Origin: Nocardia exalbida NBRC 100660
GTDB taxonomy: Bacteria; Actinomycetota; Actinomycetes; Mycobacteriales; Mycobacteriaceae
DNA length: 64,000 bases
Direction: 5' to 3'
Assembly (NCBI RefSeq): GCF_000308575.1
Contig: NZ_BAFZ01000163.1
Coordinates: 1-64,000, forward strand
Part shown: piece after piece, positions 1-8,126 of the stretch
How the letters are laid out: every line of letters begins with the position of its first letter
How positions within the stretch are numbered: position 1 is the first letter of the stretch
Made by a program: the position numbers and the translations under genes
The notes under the pieces: generated by a model
What the model saw: only the letters and a program-made list of their open reading frames with translations
What the model was told of the DNA's origin: nothing
Databases searched by the model: none

Positions 1-1464
1 GAAGTCGATCGCGGTGCCCGCCGCGTCGACCGTGGCCGCTTCGGGCAGCACGTAGGACACCAGCATGGTCGTCCCGTTCGGTTGCCGTTTGCCCAAGGTC
101 ACCGCGAACTCGACATCCGGATGGCGGCTCAGCGCGTCATCGATCTCGCCCAGTTCGACGCGGAAGCCACGAACCTTCACCTGGAAGTCGGAACGTCCGA
201 GTACCTCGATGCCACCCGAACTCAGACGGCGGGCCAGATCGCCGGTTCGGTACATGCGCGACCCAGGACTACCGGCGTCACCGCCGAACGGGTTGGTCAC
301 GAAGCGTGCCGCGGTGAGACCTCGCCGGTCCAGATAACCCTGCGCCAGCGCGGGACCCGACAGATACAGCTCGCCGATCACGCCGGCCGGAGCCGGGCGC
401 AAGCGGGAATCCAGCACGAACAAGCCGAATCCGGGTATCGCGCTGCCGATGGTGACCGTCTCACCCGGCACGAGCGGCGCGCTGCTGGTCGCGATGACGG
501 TGGCCTCGGTGGGGCCGTAACCGTTGATCATCGCGCGGCCGTCACCGGCCCACCGGTGCACCAGGTGGGGGCCGAACCTGTCGCCGATGACCATGACGAC
601 GCGCAGGTCCGTCAGGCCCGCGGGGTCCACCGATTCCAGCGCACCGGGAGTGATGAGCATGTGCGTAACGCGTTCGCGCCGAAGCAGATCGGCGAGTTCG
701 AACCCGCCGAACACCGTCGGCGGCGCGATGACCAGGGTGGATCCGGTGCCGAAGGCGAGCAGCAGTTCCAGCACCGACACGTCGAAGTTCGGCGAGCAGA
801 TGTGCATCACCCGCGAGCCTTCCGTGACGTCGTAGCGCTCGCGTTCGGACGCCACCATCGCGCCCAATCCGGAGTGGGTGACCACGACACCCTTGGGCCG
901 GCCGGTCGAACCGGAGGTGAAGATGACATAGGCGGGGTGCTGCTCGGTGAGCAGCCGCACCCGATCGGTGTACGAGACGGGGTGCGCGGGCCACCGCTCG
1001 ATTCGCTCCTGGTCTCGCGGATCGTCGAGTTCGATCCAGGGGAGGGAGGTGCCGAGCGCCTCGCGGTAGGCGGAAGTGGTCAGACCGAGCGCTGCTCCGG
1101 AATCGGACACCATGTAGGCGATCCGGTCGGGCGGATAGGTGGGATCGATCGGCACATAGGCGGCGCCCGTCTTGGCGATCGCCCACACCGACAGCACCGA
1201 CTCGAGCGAGCGCCGTATGCCGATGGCCACCACGTCACCGGGGCCAAGTCCTCGGTCGATCAACTCCCGCGCCAGCCGAGACGACGATTCGTCGAGTTGC
1301 CGGTAGGTCAGCTGCACGGTGTCGGCGGGGTCACCGGTCGGAGAGAACCGGATCGCCACCGTGTCGGCGGCGGATTCGACCGCGGCGGTGAGCAGTTGCC
1401 CGAAGAGGGGAGCGCCGGAGCGGCGACGGCGATTTCCACGCGCAGAACGGCGATCCATCTTCAT
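1..1464 (-). CDS. Non-ribosomal peptide synthetase, N-terminal adenylation domain (partial)
   Basis: The start codon is at 1464 and the gene runs off the left edge, leaving 488 codons. The protein opens directly with an adenylation domain, without a preceding condensation domain, which is typical of an initiation module. The core motifs appear in order: the P-loop TSGSTGRPKG, then FDVS, NGYGPTEA, GELYLSG, YRTGDL and, near the cut, GRSDFQVKVRGFRVE. Enzymes of this type activate an amino acid as the adenylate and load it on a downstream carrier protein, which lies outside the window. AAGGAGA about 10 bases upstream fits this start; a second in-frame ATG lies six bases on. The domain family is certain, but substrate and product cannot be read here. 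Confidence 0.93.
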   Translation of the reverse strand, partial: MKMDRRSARGNRRRRSGAPLFGQLLTAAVESAADTVAIRFSPTGDPADTVQLTYRQLDESSSRLARELIDRGLGPGDVVAIGIRRSLESVLSVWAIAKTGAAYVPIDPTYPPDRIAYMVSDSGAALGLTTSAYREALGTSLPWIELDDPRDQERIERWPAHPVSYTDRVRLLTEQHPAYVIFTSGSTGRPKGVVVTHSGLGAMVASERERYDVTEGSRVMHICSPNFDVSVLELLLAFGTGSTLVIAPPTVFGGFELADLLRRERVTHMLITPGALESVDPAGLTDLRVVMVIGDRFGPHLVHRWAGDGRAMINGYGPTEATVIATSSAPLVPGETVTIGSAIPGFGLFVLDSRLRPAPAGVIGELYLSGPALAQGYLDRRGLTAARFVTNPFGGDAGSPGSRMYRTGDLARRLSSGGIEVLGRSDFQVKVRGFRVELGEIDDALSRHPDVEFAVTLGKRQPNGTTMLVSYVLPEAATVDAAGTAIDF

Positions 1465-1918
1465 TCCCGTACTCTCTCCTTCAGGCGGCGCCGGTTCTCA
1501 CACCGAACACCCTCGATCCGACCCACGACCTCGCTACTTGCTCGCAATGGTGTCGCAGACACGCCGGTAGTCCTCTCGCGAGAAGTCCAGAGTGCCTGCC
1601 CCCGCCCGGACAGTACACAGCCGGTGACCTGCCTACGGCACGGCATACGGCAGCGCCGGGCGAATTATGCTGCGTCTCACATCTTTCGCCGACCAGGCGC
1701 TCCAGTCCAGTGCCGCCGCACCCCCGCGGCCCTCGGCCCGCTCGCTCTCCGGCGCACGAGTCCCGGTCTCGGCGGCGCGGGTCCGCTCCGCTTGCTATTC
1801 CGAGAATGCAAGCGCGGCAAGCGATCTCGGTGACAATGATGGCGCATAGGCGGGTCGGCGGTCGTGTCCGGGACGGATGATTCCTCGGCTGTGCCGCGAG
1901 CGGTTGCCGTCCGCGGCA
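1465..1918. other. Intergenic region upstream of the NRPS
   Basis: This 454-base stretch should hold the NRPS promoter. Open frames here have no plausible start or family resemblance, and I see no clear operator, hairpin or RNA gene. Confidence 0.5.
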
Positions 1919-2134
1919 TCAGGGGAATGTGCAAGCGGGACCGCCGCCGGAACTGTCGACGTACCCGGCGCGCAGCATGCGCAGCAATCGGCACAGCGCC
2001 TGGGTGGCGGATCCGGTCGACGCCGACCCGGTCTCCGCGATGGGCGCCTGCTGTTCGAGCGGCGCGGCGGACGCGGTCGGCAGCGGAGCGAGGAGTGTGG
2101 CCGTCACGAGGAGGCTCGTGGTGATCGCCTTCAT
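1919..2134 (-). CDS. Small secreted protein of unknown function
   Basis: The predicted product has 71 residues. It starts MKAITTSLLVTATLLAPL and continues to an ASA-APL signal-peptidase site near residue 23, a classic Sec signal peptide. The mature part is about 48 residues, Ser/Thr/Gly-rich, with two cysteines (one in ALCRLL, one near the C-terminus in PACTF) that could pair outside the cell. No family is recognised. The ribosome binding site is weak, so the start rests on the signal peptide. It may form its own transcription unit between the NRPS and the cache-domain gene. Confidence 0.55.
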   Translation of the reverse strand: MKAITTSLLVTATLLAPLPTASAAPLEQQAPIAETGSASTGSATQALCRLLRMLRAGYVDSSGGGPACTFP

Positions 2135-2232
2135 GGGCACGAGTATTCGGCGAACTCCTGCGCGTCGCACGACCCCATTCATCGGGGCGCACCACATGCC
2201 GTCCGCGCGATCCCGCTGCGTGGGTGGCGCCG

Positions 2233-2967
2233 CTACCGCTGTCCCAGCGGATACAACGACCAGGCCGTCGCCTCGATCGGCACCGCCGCGGCGGGCCGGT
2301 CCATCCGGCTCGTCTTGGATCCTGTGGTGAATTCGGGATCGGTCCCCATGATGACGCGCCCTTCGTTGTTCACCAGCACCACTCGCCGCTCATATGCCCG
2401 GAAGCGTGGCAGCAGAATCTCCTCGATCGAGGCGACCGGGACGTCCGCACCGGCGATTCCGAGGAAAGTTCCCGAGGTGGTCGTGACCGGTACCGCGAAG
2501 GTGCAGACGTACTGATCGGTGCACGCGTAATCGAGACACGGCCCATGCGCCCAGCGGCGGCCCTGCGCTCGCGGTATCGCGAACCATTCCATTCCGGTGT
2601 AGTCGTAGAAGTATTCGCTGTCGGGATTCAATTCCAGCACCAGGCGCTGCGGCCTGCGCTGTGCGTCCAGCAACCACCACTCCAAGTACCGGGGGCGATC
2701 GGCGAGAATGCCGTCGGCCATCACTACGCCCGCGCTCTCGAGCAGCTTCCCGCGCCGTTCGAGTTCGCCGACGATGGTCTCGCGCAGAGGTGCCAAGTCG
2801 GCCGATCGGGGGGCGAGCTGTCGCTCTCCGGCCAAGTCTTCCCACAGTGTGGCCAGCTCGGACCCGATGATTCCCAGCGACTGGTAGATCTCCTCGGCCA
2901 GTTCTGTGACGGCCGAAGCGAGCGACTCGACGGTCACCGGGGCGGCATCTTCATCGGTGTCCCTCAT
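2233..2967 (-). CDS. Soluble cache (PDC-like) domain protein
   Basis: The product has 244 residues. The middle section (about 125-205) carries the cache/PDC hallmarks: YFYDYTGMEWF, a GPCLDYACTDQ loop, FAVPVTTTSGTFLGIAGADV and a final strand. Cache domains normally sense small carboxylates or amino acids outside the cell. This protein has no signal peptide or membrane helix, so it appears to be an intracellular ligand-binding protein. An N-terminal helical stretch (about 10-95) could dimerise. It starts three bases after the stop of the GntR regulator gene, so the two are cotranscribed and probably work together. The ligand is unknown. Confidence 0.75.
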   Translation of the reverse strand: MRDTDEDAAPVTVESLASAVTELAEEIYQSLGIIGSELATLWEDLAGERQLAPRSADLAPLRETIVGELERRGKLLESAGVVMADGILADRPRYLEWWLLDAQRRPQRLVLELNPDSEYFYDYTGMEWFAIPRAQGRRWAHGPCLDYACTDQYVCTFAVPVTTTSGTFLGIAGADVPVASIEEILLPRFRAYERRVVLVNNEGRVIMGTDPEFTTGSKTSRMDRPAAAVPIEATAWSLYPLGQR

Positions 2968-2970
2968 CGA

Positions 2971-3717
2971 TCAAGTGAGCTCCAAGCGAAGGGCTACGAG
3001 GCGGCGGATACGTGATTCGGTTTGTGATTCTGCCAGTTCTCTCGCCCGGGTATCGTCTTCTCTTTCGATCGCGTCCACCAAGTCACGGTGAGCGGTCGCT
3101 TCGGCTGCCGGATCAAGTTCCAGCCCGGGCAACCAGAGCAGTGCGGAGAGTTCGGCTTGCAGAGCGACCTGGGCACGGGTCAGCCGGGTGGATTGTGCGC
3201 ACACCGCCATTTCGATATGAAAGCGGCTGTCGGCCCGGCGCGCCGAAATGGGTTCGCTGCTGCTCTCCAGCCGGTCGGCCAAGGACCGGAGCCGGGCGAT
3301 ATCGGCCCGCAGTCCGCGGCGTGCGGCGAATACGGCGGTCGCGCCGGTGACGGCGAAGTGTTCGTCTCCCAGATCGCGCAATTCCTGGATGCTCATCTGC
3401 TGCAACTTCACCAAGGACGTGCTCTCCAAGGCCTCCGCGGCGCCCTGGATGAAACTGCCACCGCCGCGTCCGCGCTTGGTGTGCACGATGCCGCGTTGCC
3501 GGAGGACGGCCAGCGCTTCCCGCAGGGTCATCGTCGACACGCCCAATTGGTTGGCCAGTTCGGTCTCACTCGGCAACTGCTGGCCGTCGACCATCAGGCC
3601 GAGGCCGATGGCGGCACACAGTCGCTGCACCACGGCCTCGGTTTTCGGACCGCCACCCTCGAGCGGTGACAGCACGGCGCCGAGAGCGGACAATCCGGCG
3701 CTCTCCCGCTTGGACAA
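2971..3717 (-). CDS. GntR-family (FadR/FCD type) transcriptional regulator
   Basis: The product has 248 residues. A winged helix-turn-helix spans about 25-95, with the GntR signature LPSETELANQLGVS and STMTLREALAVLRQRGIV. An all-helical FCD effector domain follows (about 105-240). Proteins of this family usually bind short-chain acids through His/Asp ligands and repress nearby catabolic genes. Here the only operon partner is the cache-domain gene downstream. The upstream intergenic region carries inverted ATTAGAGGT elements that may be its operator. The family call is firm; the regulated pathway is not. Confidence 0.88.
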   Translation of the reverse strand: MSKRESAGLSALGAVLSPLEGGGPKTEAVVQRLCAAIGLGLMVDGQQLPSETELANQLGVSTMTLREALAVLRQRGIVHTKRGRGGGSFIQGAAEALESTSLVKLQQMSIQELRDLGDEHFAVTGATAVFAARRGLRADIARLRSLADRLESSSEPISARRADSRFHIEMAVCAQSTRLTRAQVALQAELSALLWLPGLELDPAAEATAHRDLVDAIEREDDTRARELAESQTESRIRRLVALRLELT

Positions 3718-3782
3718 CGCGACTCCTCGATGGGATGTAGATCGATCCTAGTCAACGAACACTTGAAATATGAAGTCTGAGA

Positions 3783-3877
3783 TTAGAGGTACCGGCCGGC
3801 GAATGCCCGGCGCGACACGGGGGCGAACGCACTCGAGCAGCGATAGTTGCGCCCCGGCATTGAACTATGACCTCTAA
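3783..3877. promoter_or_regulatory. Pair of opposed TTAGAGGT elements upstream of the GntR gene
   Basis: TTAGAGGT at 3783-3790 recurs as its complement ACCTCTAA at 3870-3877; the shared core extends to ATTAGAGGT. They lie in an AT-rich patch between the GntR gene and the rightward small genes. They could be regulator sites in a looped arrangement, but this is only inference from position. Confidence 0.3.
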
Positions 3878-3956
3878 TGTCTTATGTTAATTGTCGTGGA
3901 ACTGGCCTCAGAGGCACCCGGACCCACGGGTGTCGCGATCGGAGCGGGATTTCTTC

Positions 3957-4109
3957 ATGTCGGAGAGCCGGAGCAGTCATAGCGAGCGACCACGGTGGCG
4001 GGCCCGCCGTGGTGGGTCGGCGGCCGCCGAGACGACGGTGTTACGGCTGGTAGACCAAGAGGGCGAGCGCGCACGCGGCGCGCGGCGCCAAGGTGTCGGC
4101 GATGGATGA
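3957..4109 (+). CDS. Possible small basic protein
   Basis: This would encode 50 residues rich in Arg and Ser, starting MSESRSSHSERPRWR. Its stop overlaps the start of the next gene by eight bases, consistent with coupled translation. A GGAG lies about 14-17 bases upstream, which is far. No family is recognised and the composition could be chance, so this is a weak call. Confidence 0.3.
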   Translation: MSESRSSHSERPRWRARRGGSAAAETTVLRLVDQEGERARGARRQGVGDG

Positions 4110-4368
4110 CGTGCGCCATACGGAAGTCGACGGTGTACGGGTGACCTGGCGTTTCGTGCGGCACCATCTGATCGCGATCGTCGCCGTGGACAACACCTGC
4201 GATGCGTCGCCCGTCGTGTCCTTCAGTCCCGAGAACTACCCCGACCTAGCGGGGGCCCGAGAACTTTTCCCGGAGTTGGCGAGGCTGTGGGACGCGGTGC
4301 GCCGGGAGTTCTGGGCGAAACTCATCCCGCCGCTGCCCATGGCGACCGGGCAGCAGGCGTGGGCATGA
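4102..4368 (+). CDS. Conserved-looking small hypothetical protein
   Basis: The product has 88 residues with a balanced, globular composition, including a segment running SFSPENYPDL into GARELFPELARLWDAV and a short Pro-rich tail. ATG at 4102 is preferred over GTG at 4093 because an AAGG lies about eight bases before it. No signal peptide, membrane helix or known domain is visible. A strong bidirectional hairpin follows the stop. It is likely a real gene of unknown function. Confidence 0.6.
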   Translation: MDDVRHTEVDGVRVTWRFVRHHLIAIVAVDNTCDASPVVSFSPENYPDLAGARELFPELARLWDAVRREFWAKLIPPLPMATGQQAWA

Positions 4369-4398
4369 CGCCCGCCGAGCGGCAATGACTCGAGGCGG

Positions 4399-4430
4399 CG
4401 GCACGCCCGGCGATATCGCCGGGCGTGCCG
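4399..4430. terminator. Bidirectional hairpin terminator
   Basis: The 32 bases form a perfect palindrome with 16-base arms (CGGCACGCCCGGCGAT and its complement). It sits between convergent genes ending at 4368 and 4458. There is no T-run, as is common for actinobacterial terminators. Confidence 0.75.
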
Positions 4431-4457
4431 CTCGGTACTACCCACACGGACCGGATC

Positions 4458-6059
4458 TCAGTCCCGCGTGATGGCCCCGTCCACGCGCCGCCAGATGCCG
4501 AGCGGGTTGTCCGCGCGGATCTCGTCGGCGAGAAGGTCATCGGGGACGTTCTGGTAGGCGACCGGGCGCAGGAAGCGCTCGATGGCGCGGCTGCCGACGG
4601 AGGTGGTCGCGGGCGCGCTGGTCGCGGGGAACGGGCCGCCGTGGACCACCGCGTGGCCGACCTCCACTCCGGTGGGCCAGCCGTCGAAGAGCACCCGGCC
4701 CGCGATCAGTTCGAGCTTGCCGAGCAGGGCTCCGGCGAGTTCGTGATCGGACGGCGCGGCCTGCACCGTCGCGGTGAGCTGGCCCTCGAGCTCGTCGACC
4801 AGGGCGGCGAACTGCTCCTCGCCGGTCACCCGGACGACGATCGAGGCGGGCCCGAACACTTCCTCTTGAAGGTCCCGGTCGGCCAGAAACCGCTCACCGG
4901 TGGTGACGAACAGCTGGGGCACGCCGGTGCACACGGCCCCGGTGTCGGTGCCCGTCGCGACCGTGCGCACCGCTTCGGTGGCGGCCAGGCGGCGTACACC
5001 GGTGGCGAACGCGGACGCGATGCCCGGGTTCAGCATCGGTGCACCGGAGGCGGCGGTGACCGCCGCGCTCGCCGCATCCACGAAGTCGTCGGCGCCCGGG
5101 CCGTCGGCCAGGAAGACCAGGCCGGGGCTGGTGCACAGTTGCCCGACGCCGGTGGTGAGCGAGGCGACGAATTCGGCGCCGAGCCGCGCGCCGCGCTCGG
5201 CCAGGGCCCCCGGCAGCACAAACACCGGATTGACGCTCGACATCTCGGCGAAGACCGGGATGGGCACAGGCCGCGCCGCGGCGGCCGCGACGAGCGCGAG
5301 CCCGGCCCGCCGCGAGCCGGTGAAGCCGACCGCCCGGATCCTTGGGTCGCGCACCAGCGCCGAGCCGGTGTCCACGCCGCCGTGGATCAGCGAGAAGGTG
5401 CCCTCGGGCAAGTCGTGTCCGCGTACAGCCGCGCGCACCGCCCGGCCCACCAGTTCGGAGGTGCCCGGATGCGCGGGGTGCGCCTTGACCACCACGGGCG
5501 CGCCCGCCGCCAGGGCGGAGGCGGTGTCGCCACCGGCCACCGAGAAGGCGAGGGGAAAGTTGCTCGCCGCGAACACCGCGACCGGCCCGAGCGGGATCCG
5601 GCGTTGCCGCAGATCGGGTTTCGGCAGCGGACTGCGCTGCGGGTCGGGCCGGTCCCAGCGGGCGCCGGTCCAGCTGCCCTCGCGCACCACTTCGGCGAAG
5701 AGCCGCAACTGGCCGGTGGTGCGGCCGATCTCTGAGCGCACCCGGGCCTCGGGCAGCCCGGTCTCGGCGATCACCCGGTCGACGAGGACATCGCCCAGCG
5801 CCTCGATCTCCCGCGCGATGCTCTCCAGGAACGCCGCGCGGAGGCCGAAGCCGGTGTGCCGGTAGGACTCGAAGGCAGCCGCGGCCAGTTCGGCGGCACG
5901 GGCGACCGTCGCGTCGTCGGCTTCGTGGTACACCGGGCCGAGGTCGGCGCCGGTCGCCGGGTCGGTCGCCTGGAACGGCCCGGCGGCGCCCGGGACGTCC
6001 GTGGCGCCCACCAGGTTGGCGCCGGTCGGAGTCGCGGCATCGGTGCGTGCGGCGGTCAT
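4458..6059 (-). CDS. Alpha-ketoglutarate semialdehyde dehydrogenase (2,5-dioxovalerate dehydrogenase)
   Basis: The product has 533 residues, the length expected for the aldehyde dehydrogenase branch that oxidises 2,5-dioxopentanoate to 2-oxoglutarate with NAD(P)+. The oxyanion Asn is in FAASNFPLAF (Asn167), the general-base Glu in FAEMSSVNPVF (Glu272) and the catalytic Cys in VGQLCTSPG (Cys309). Its start overlaps the stop of the upstream dehydratase by one base (TGATG), so the two are translationally coupled. This is the last step of the glucarate pathway in this island, so its role is well supported by both motifs and context. Confidence 0.93.
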   Translation of the reverse strand: MTAARTDAATPTGANLVGATDVPGAAGPFQATDPATGADLGPVYHEADDATVARAAELAAAAFESYRHTGFGLRAAFLESIAREIEALGDVLVDRVIAETGLPEARVRSEIGRTTGQLRLFAEVVREGSWTGARWDRPDPQRSPLPKPDLRQRRIPLGPVAVFAASNFPLAFSVAGGDTASALAAGAPVVVKAHPAHPGTSELVGRAVRAAVRGHDLPEGTFSLIHGGVDTGSALVRDPRIRAVGFTGSRRAGLALVAAAAARPVPIPVFAEMSSVNPVFVLPGALAERGARLGAEFVASLTTGVGQLCTSPGLVFLADGPGADDFVDAASAAVTAASGAPMLNPGIASAFATGVRRLAATEAVRTVATGTDTGAVCTGVPQLFVTTGERFLADRDLQEEVFGPASIVVRVTGEEQFAALVDELEGQLTATVQAAPSDHELAGALLGKLELIAGRVLFDGWPTGVEVGHAVVHGGPFPATSAPATTSVGSRAIERFLRPVAYQNVPDDLLADEIRADNPLGIWRRVDGAITRD

Positions 6060-6973
6060 CAGCTCACCTTCTTCACGAGGTCGGCCAGCTCGGCGAGTTC
6101 GACGTCGTCGAGGTCGGTCAACGGGCTGCGCACCGGGCCTGCCGGACGCCCGATCACCGTCATGCCCGCTTTGATGATGCTGACCGCATAGCCCGGCTTA
6201 CGGTTGCGCAGGTCGCAATAGGGGATCACGAAGTCGTTCAGCGCGGTGCGCACGAACTCGGTGTCGCCGCCGCGCAGCGCCCGGTAGAAGGCGAGCGCGA
6301 ATTCCGGAACGAAGTTGTAGATCGCCGAGGAGTAGGTCGTCACGCCGAGGGCCAGGTACGGCAGGGCGAACATCTCCGCGGTCGGCAGGCCGCCCACGTA
6401 GGTGAGTCGGTCGCCCAGGGCGGCGTAGATGCGGGTCATCTGCTCGATGTTGCCGATGCCGTCCTTGAATCCGATCAGATTCGGGCAACGGTCGGCGAGT
6501 TCGGCGACGGCGGTCTCGGTGTAGGCGGCATTGGCCCGCGAGTAGATGATCACGCCGAGGTCGGTGGCCGCGCACACCTGCCGGACATGGGCGACCAGTC
6601 CTTCCTGGCTCGCCTCGGTGAGATACGGCGGCAGCAGCAGGATTCCGTGCGCACCCGCCCGTTGCGCCGCCCGCGCCATCTCCACCGCGGTGGCCGTGCC
6701 GTACCCGGCGGGTGCGATGACCGGCAGTCCCTCCGGCGCTTCGGCTACCGCGGCGGAGACCACCTGCTCCACCTCGGCGAGGGTGAGGGAGAAGAACTCG
6801 CCGGTGCCGCCCGCGGCGAAGAGTCCGGACGCGTCGTAGCCGCCGAGCCAGGCGATGTTCTCCCGATAGGCGGCCTCGTCGAACGAGCCGTCGGCGCGCA
6901 GATGGGTGACCGGAAAGGACAACAGTCCGGAGCCGAGCTTCCGGGCGATGTCCTGCGGTGCGGCAGTGGTCAT
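6059..6973 (-). CDS. 5-dehydro-4-deoxyglucarate dehydratase
   Basis: The product has 304 residues and belongs to the DapA-like class I aldolase fold. The Schiff-base lysine is in LIGFKDGIGN (Lys170), the assisting Tyr in VIIYSRAN (Tyr144) and the GTGEF loop is near residue 57. The enzyme decarboxylates and dehydrates 5-keto-4-deoxyglucarate to alpha-ketoglutarate semialdehyde. AGGAG seven bases before ATG 6973 fixes the start; an upstream in-frame start lacks this signal. The gene is first in a two-gene operon with the semialdehyde dehydrogenase, divergent from the LysR gene, behind a promoter matching that of the importer gene. Confidence 0.94.
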   Translation of the reverse strand: MTTAAPQDIARKLGSGLLSFPVTHLRADGSFDEAAYRENIAWLGGYDASGLFAAGGTGEFFSLTLAEVEQVVSAAVAEAPEGLPVIAPAGYGTATAVEMARAAQRAGAHGILLLPPYLTEASQEGLVAHVRQVCAATDLGVIIYSRANAAYTETAVAELADRCPNLIGFKDGIGNIEQMTRIYAALGDRLTYVGGLPTAEMFALPYLALGVTTYSSAIYNFVPEFALAFYRALRGGDTEFVRTALNDFVIPYCDLRNRKPGYAVSIIKAGMTVIGRPAGPVRSPLTDLDDVELAELADLVKKVS

Positions 6974-7007
6974 GGTGGCTCTCCTGTTCGATGGGCCGGC
7001 TGAGCCC

Positions 7008-7038
7008 ACCCTAGGAACGATTTATGATTCACGTCCAA
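7008..7038 (-). promoter_or_regulatory. Predicted promoter of the dehydratase/dehydrogenase operon
   Basis: On the minus strand TTGGAC (complement of 7033-7038) is followed after 19 bases by TAGGGT (complement of 7008-7013), matching a -35 and the actinobacterial TANNNT -10. The predicted transcript start is near 7001. The importer promoter at 8007-8037 has the same -35 and the same 19-base spacing. Confidence 0.6.
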
Positions 7039-7057
7039 CACTGTTTGCATATCTTTC

Positions 7058-7075
7058 AATACAAGGTCGGTATCG
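7058..7075. promoter_or_regulatory. LysR-type operator (ATAC-N7-GTAT), glucarate island site 1
   Basis: ATAC (7059-7062) and GTAT (7070-7073) form an inverted repeat with a seven-base spacer, fitting the T-N11-A rule of LysR boxes. Its centre is about 65 bases upstream of the predicted dehydratase transcript start, the usual activator position, and it sits just before the regulator's own ATG, so it could also mediate autorepression. Confidence 0.65.
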
Positions 7076-7076
7076 A

Positions 7077-8000
7077 ATGTTCACCTTCGTGCAGCTCACC
7101 CACTTCGTTGCCGTCGCCGAGGAACTGCACTTCGGGCGCGCGGCAGAGCGGCTCCGGATGACGCAGCCGCCGCTGAGCAGGCAGATCCAGCTGCTGGAGA
7201 AGGAGGTGGGTGCGGAACTCTTCGATCGTGCCAATCGCACGGTCCGCCTCACCCGCGCCGGTCAGGCCTTCCTGGTGGACGCGCGCCGGCTGTTGCAGCA
7301 GGCCGAGCGCGCGGCGCTGGCGGTGCGCCGGGTGTCCGCGGGCACCGGCGGTGTGCTGCGGGTGGGTTTCACCGGCGCCAGCGTGCATTCCGGCCTGCCC
7401 CTGGTGCTGTCGACCGCGCGTTCGCTGCTGCCGGATGTCGATGTGGAACTGCGCGAGCTGGTGACGATGGACCAGGTGGAGGCGCTCTCGGAGGGATCGC
7501 TGGATCTGGGCATGGTGCGCCCGCCGATCACCCGGCCCGATCTGGCCACCCGCACCTTCGTGCGCGAGGGCCTGATCGCCGCGTTGCCCGGTGGTCATCC
7601 GCTCGCCGGCTCGGCCGACCCCTTGCCGGTCACGGCATTGCACGGCGCGGACATGGTCATGCACGCCCCGGTCGAAGCACGCTACTTCCACCAACTGGTG
7701 ACCAGCGTGCTGCACGCCGCGGCGGTGGTGCCGGTGGTGACCCAGTACATGACCCAGGTGCACAGCATCCTCGCCCTGGTCGACCTGGATTGGGGCGTGG
7801 CGCTGGTGCCCGAGTCGGCGGCGGGCATGCGGTTCGACAACGTCCGGTATCGACCACTGGCCGGCGTCGCCAGGGTGGTTGAACTCGATCTCGTCTGGCC
7901 GCAGGACCACGAGAACCCGGCGCTGGCCCGCCTGCTCTCGGGGCTGGCGCAACAGGCCGGAACGCCATCCGATACCTTTCCTGTATCGATTCATCCGTAA
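7077..8000 (+). CDS. LysR-family regulator of glucarate catabolism
   Basis: The product has 307 residues. An N-terminal LysR helix-turn-helix (about 1-60) contains FVAVAEELHFGRAAERL and MTQPPLSRQIQLLE, followed by a periplasmic-binding-like effector domain (about 90-300). ATG 7077 aligns with the usual LysR N-terminus, MFTFVQLTHF; longer starts would add an unlikely leader. It is divergent from the dehydratase operon and upstream of the importer and glucarate dehydratase genes. It is therefore likely to activate both in response to glucarate or an intermediate. Two matching boxes flank the gene, the second inside its own 3' end. Confidence 0.9.
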   Translation: MFTFVQLTHFVAVAEELHFGRAAERLRMTQPPLSRQIQLLEKEVGAELFDRANRTVRLTRAGQAFLVDARRLLQQAERAALAVRRVSAGTGGVLRVGFTGASVHSGLPLVLSTARSLLPDVDVELRELVTMDQVEALSEGSLDLGMVRPPITRPDLATRTFVREGLIAALPGGHPLAGSADPLPVTALHGADMVMHAPVEARYFHQLVTSVLHAAAVVPVVTQYMTQVHSILALVDLDWGVALVPESAAGMRFDNVRYRPLAGVARVVELDLVWPQDHENPALARLLSGLAQQAGTPSDTFPVSIHP

Positions 8001-8037
8001 ATGGTGTTGGACGGGAATCGTGCCTGCTCTCTAAGTT
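7970..8037 (+). promoter_or_regulatory. LysR operator (site 2) and importer promoter
   Basis: CGATAC (7970-7975) and GTATCG (7983-7988) form a perfect inverted repeat with a seven-base spacer, overlapping the last codons of the LysR gene. After 18 bases comes TTGGAC (8007-8012), then 19 bases, then TAAGTT (8032-8037). Box centre to predicted start is about 65 bases, the same as at site 1. The sequence around the -35 (GTGTTGGACG) is also shared by both promoters. Confidence 0.65.
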
Positions 8038-8126
8038 CGGTGCTGTGAGGCGAGTCACTCGCCCCGAAGATCTCTTTCCCACAGCACCGTGGAGCGCGGT
8101 GGTGGTTCGACCGAAAGGAGTGGACG

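Noticed and set aside
82..1833. Long plus-strand open frame over the left end
   Set aside because: It is antisense to the NRPS adenylation domain, has an Arg/Gly/His-rich composition and no family resemblance. The minus-strand frame carries all A-domain motifs.
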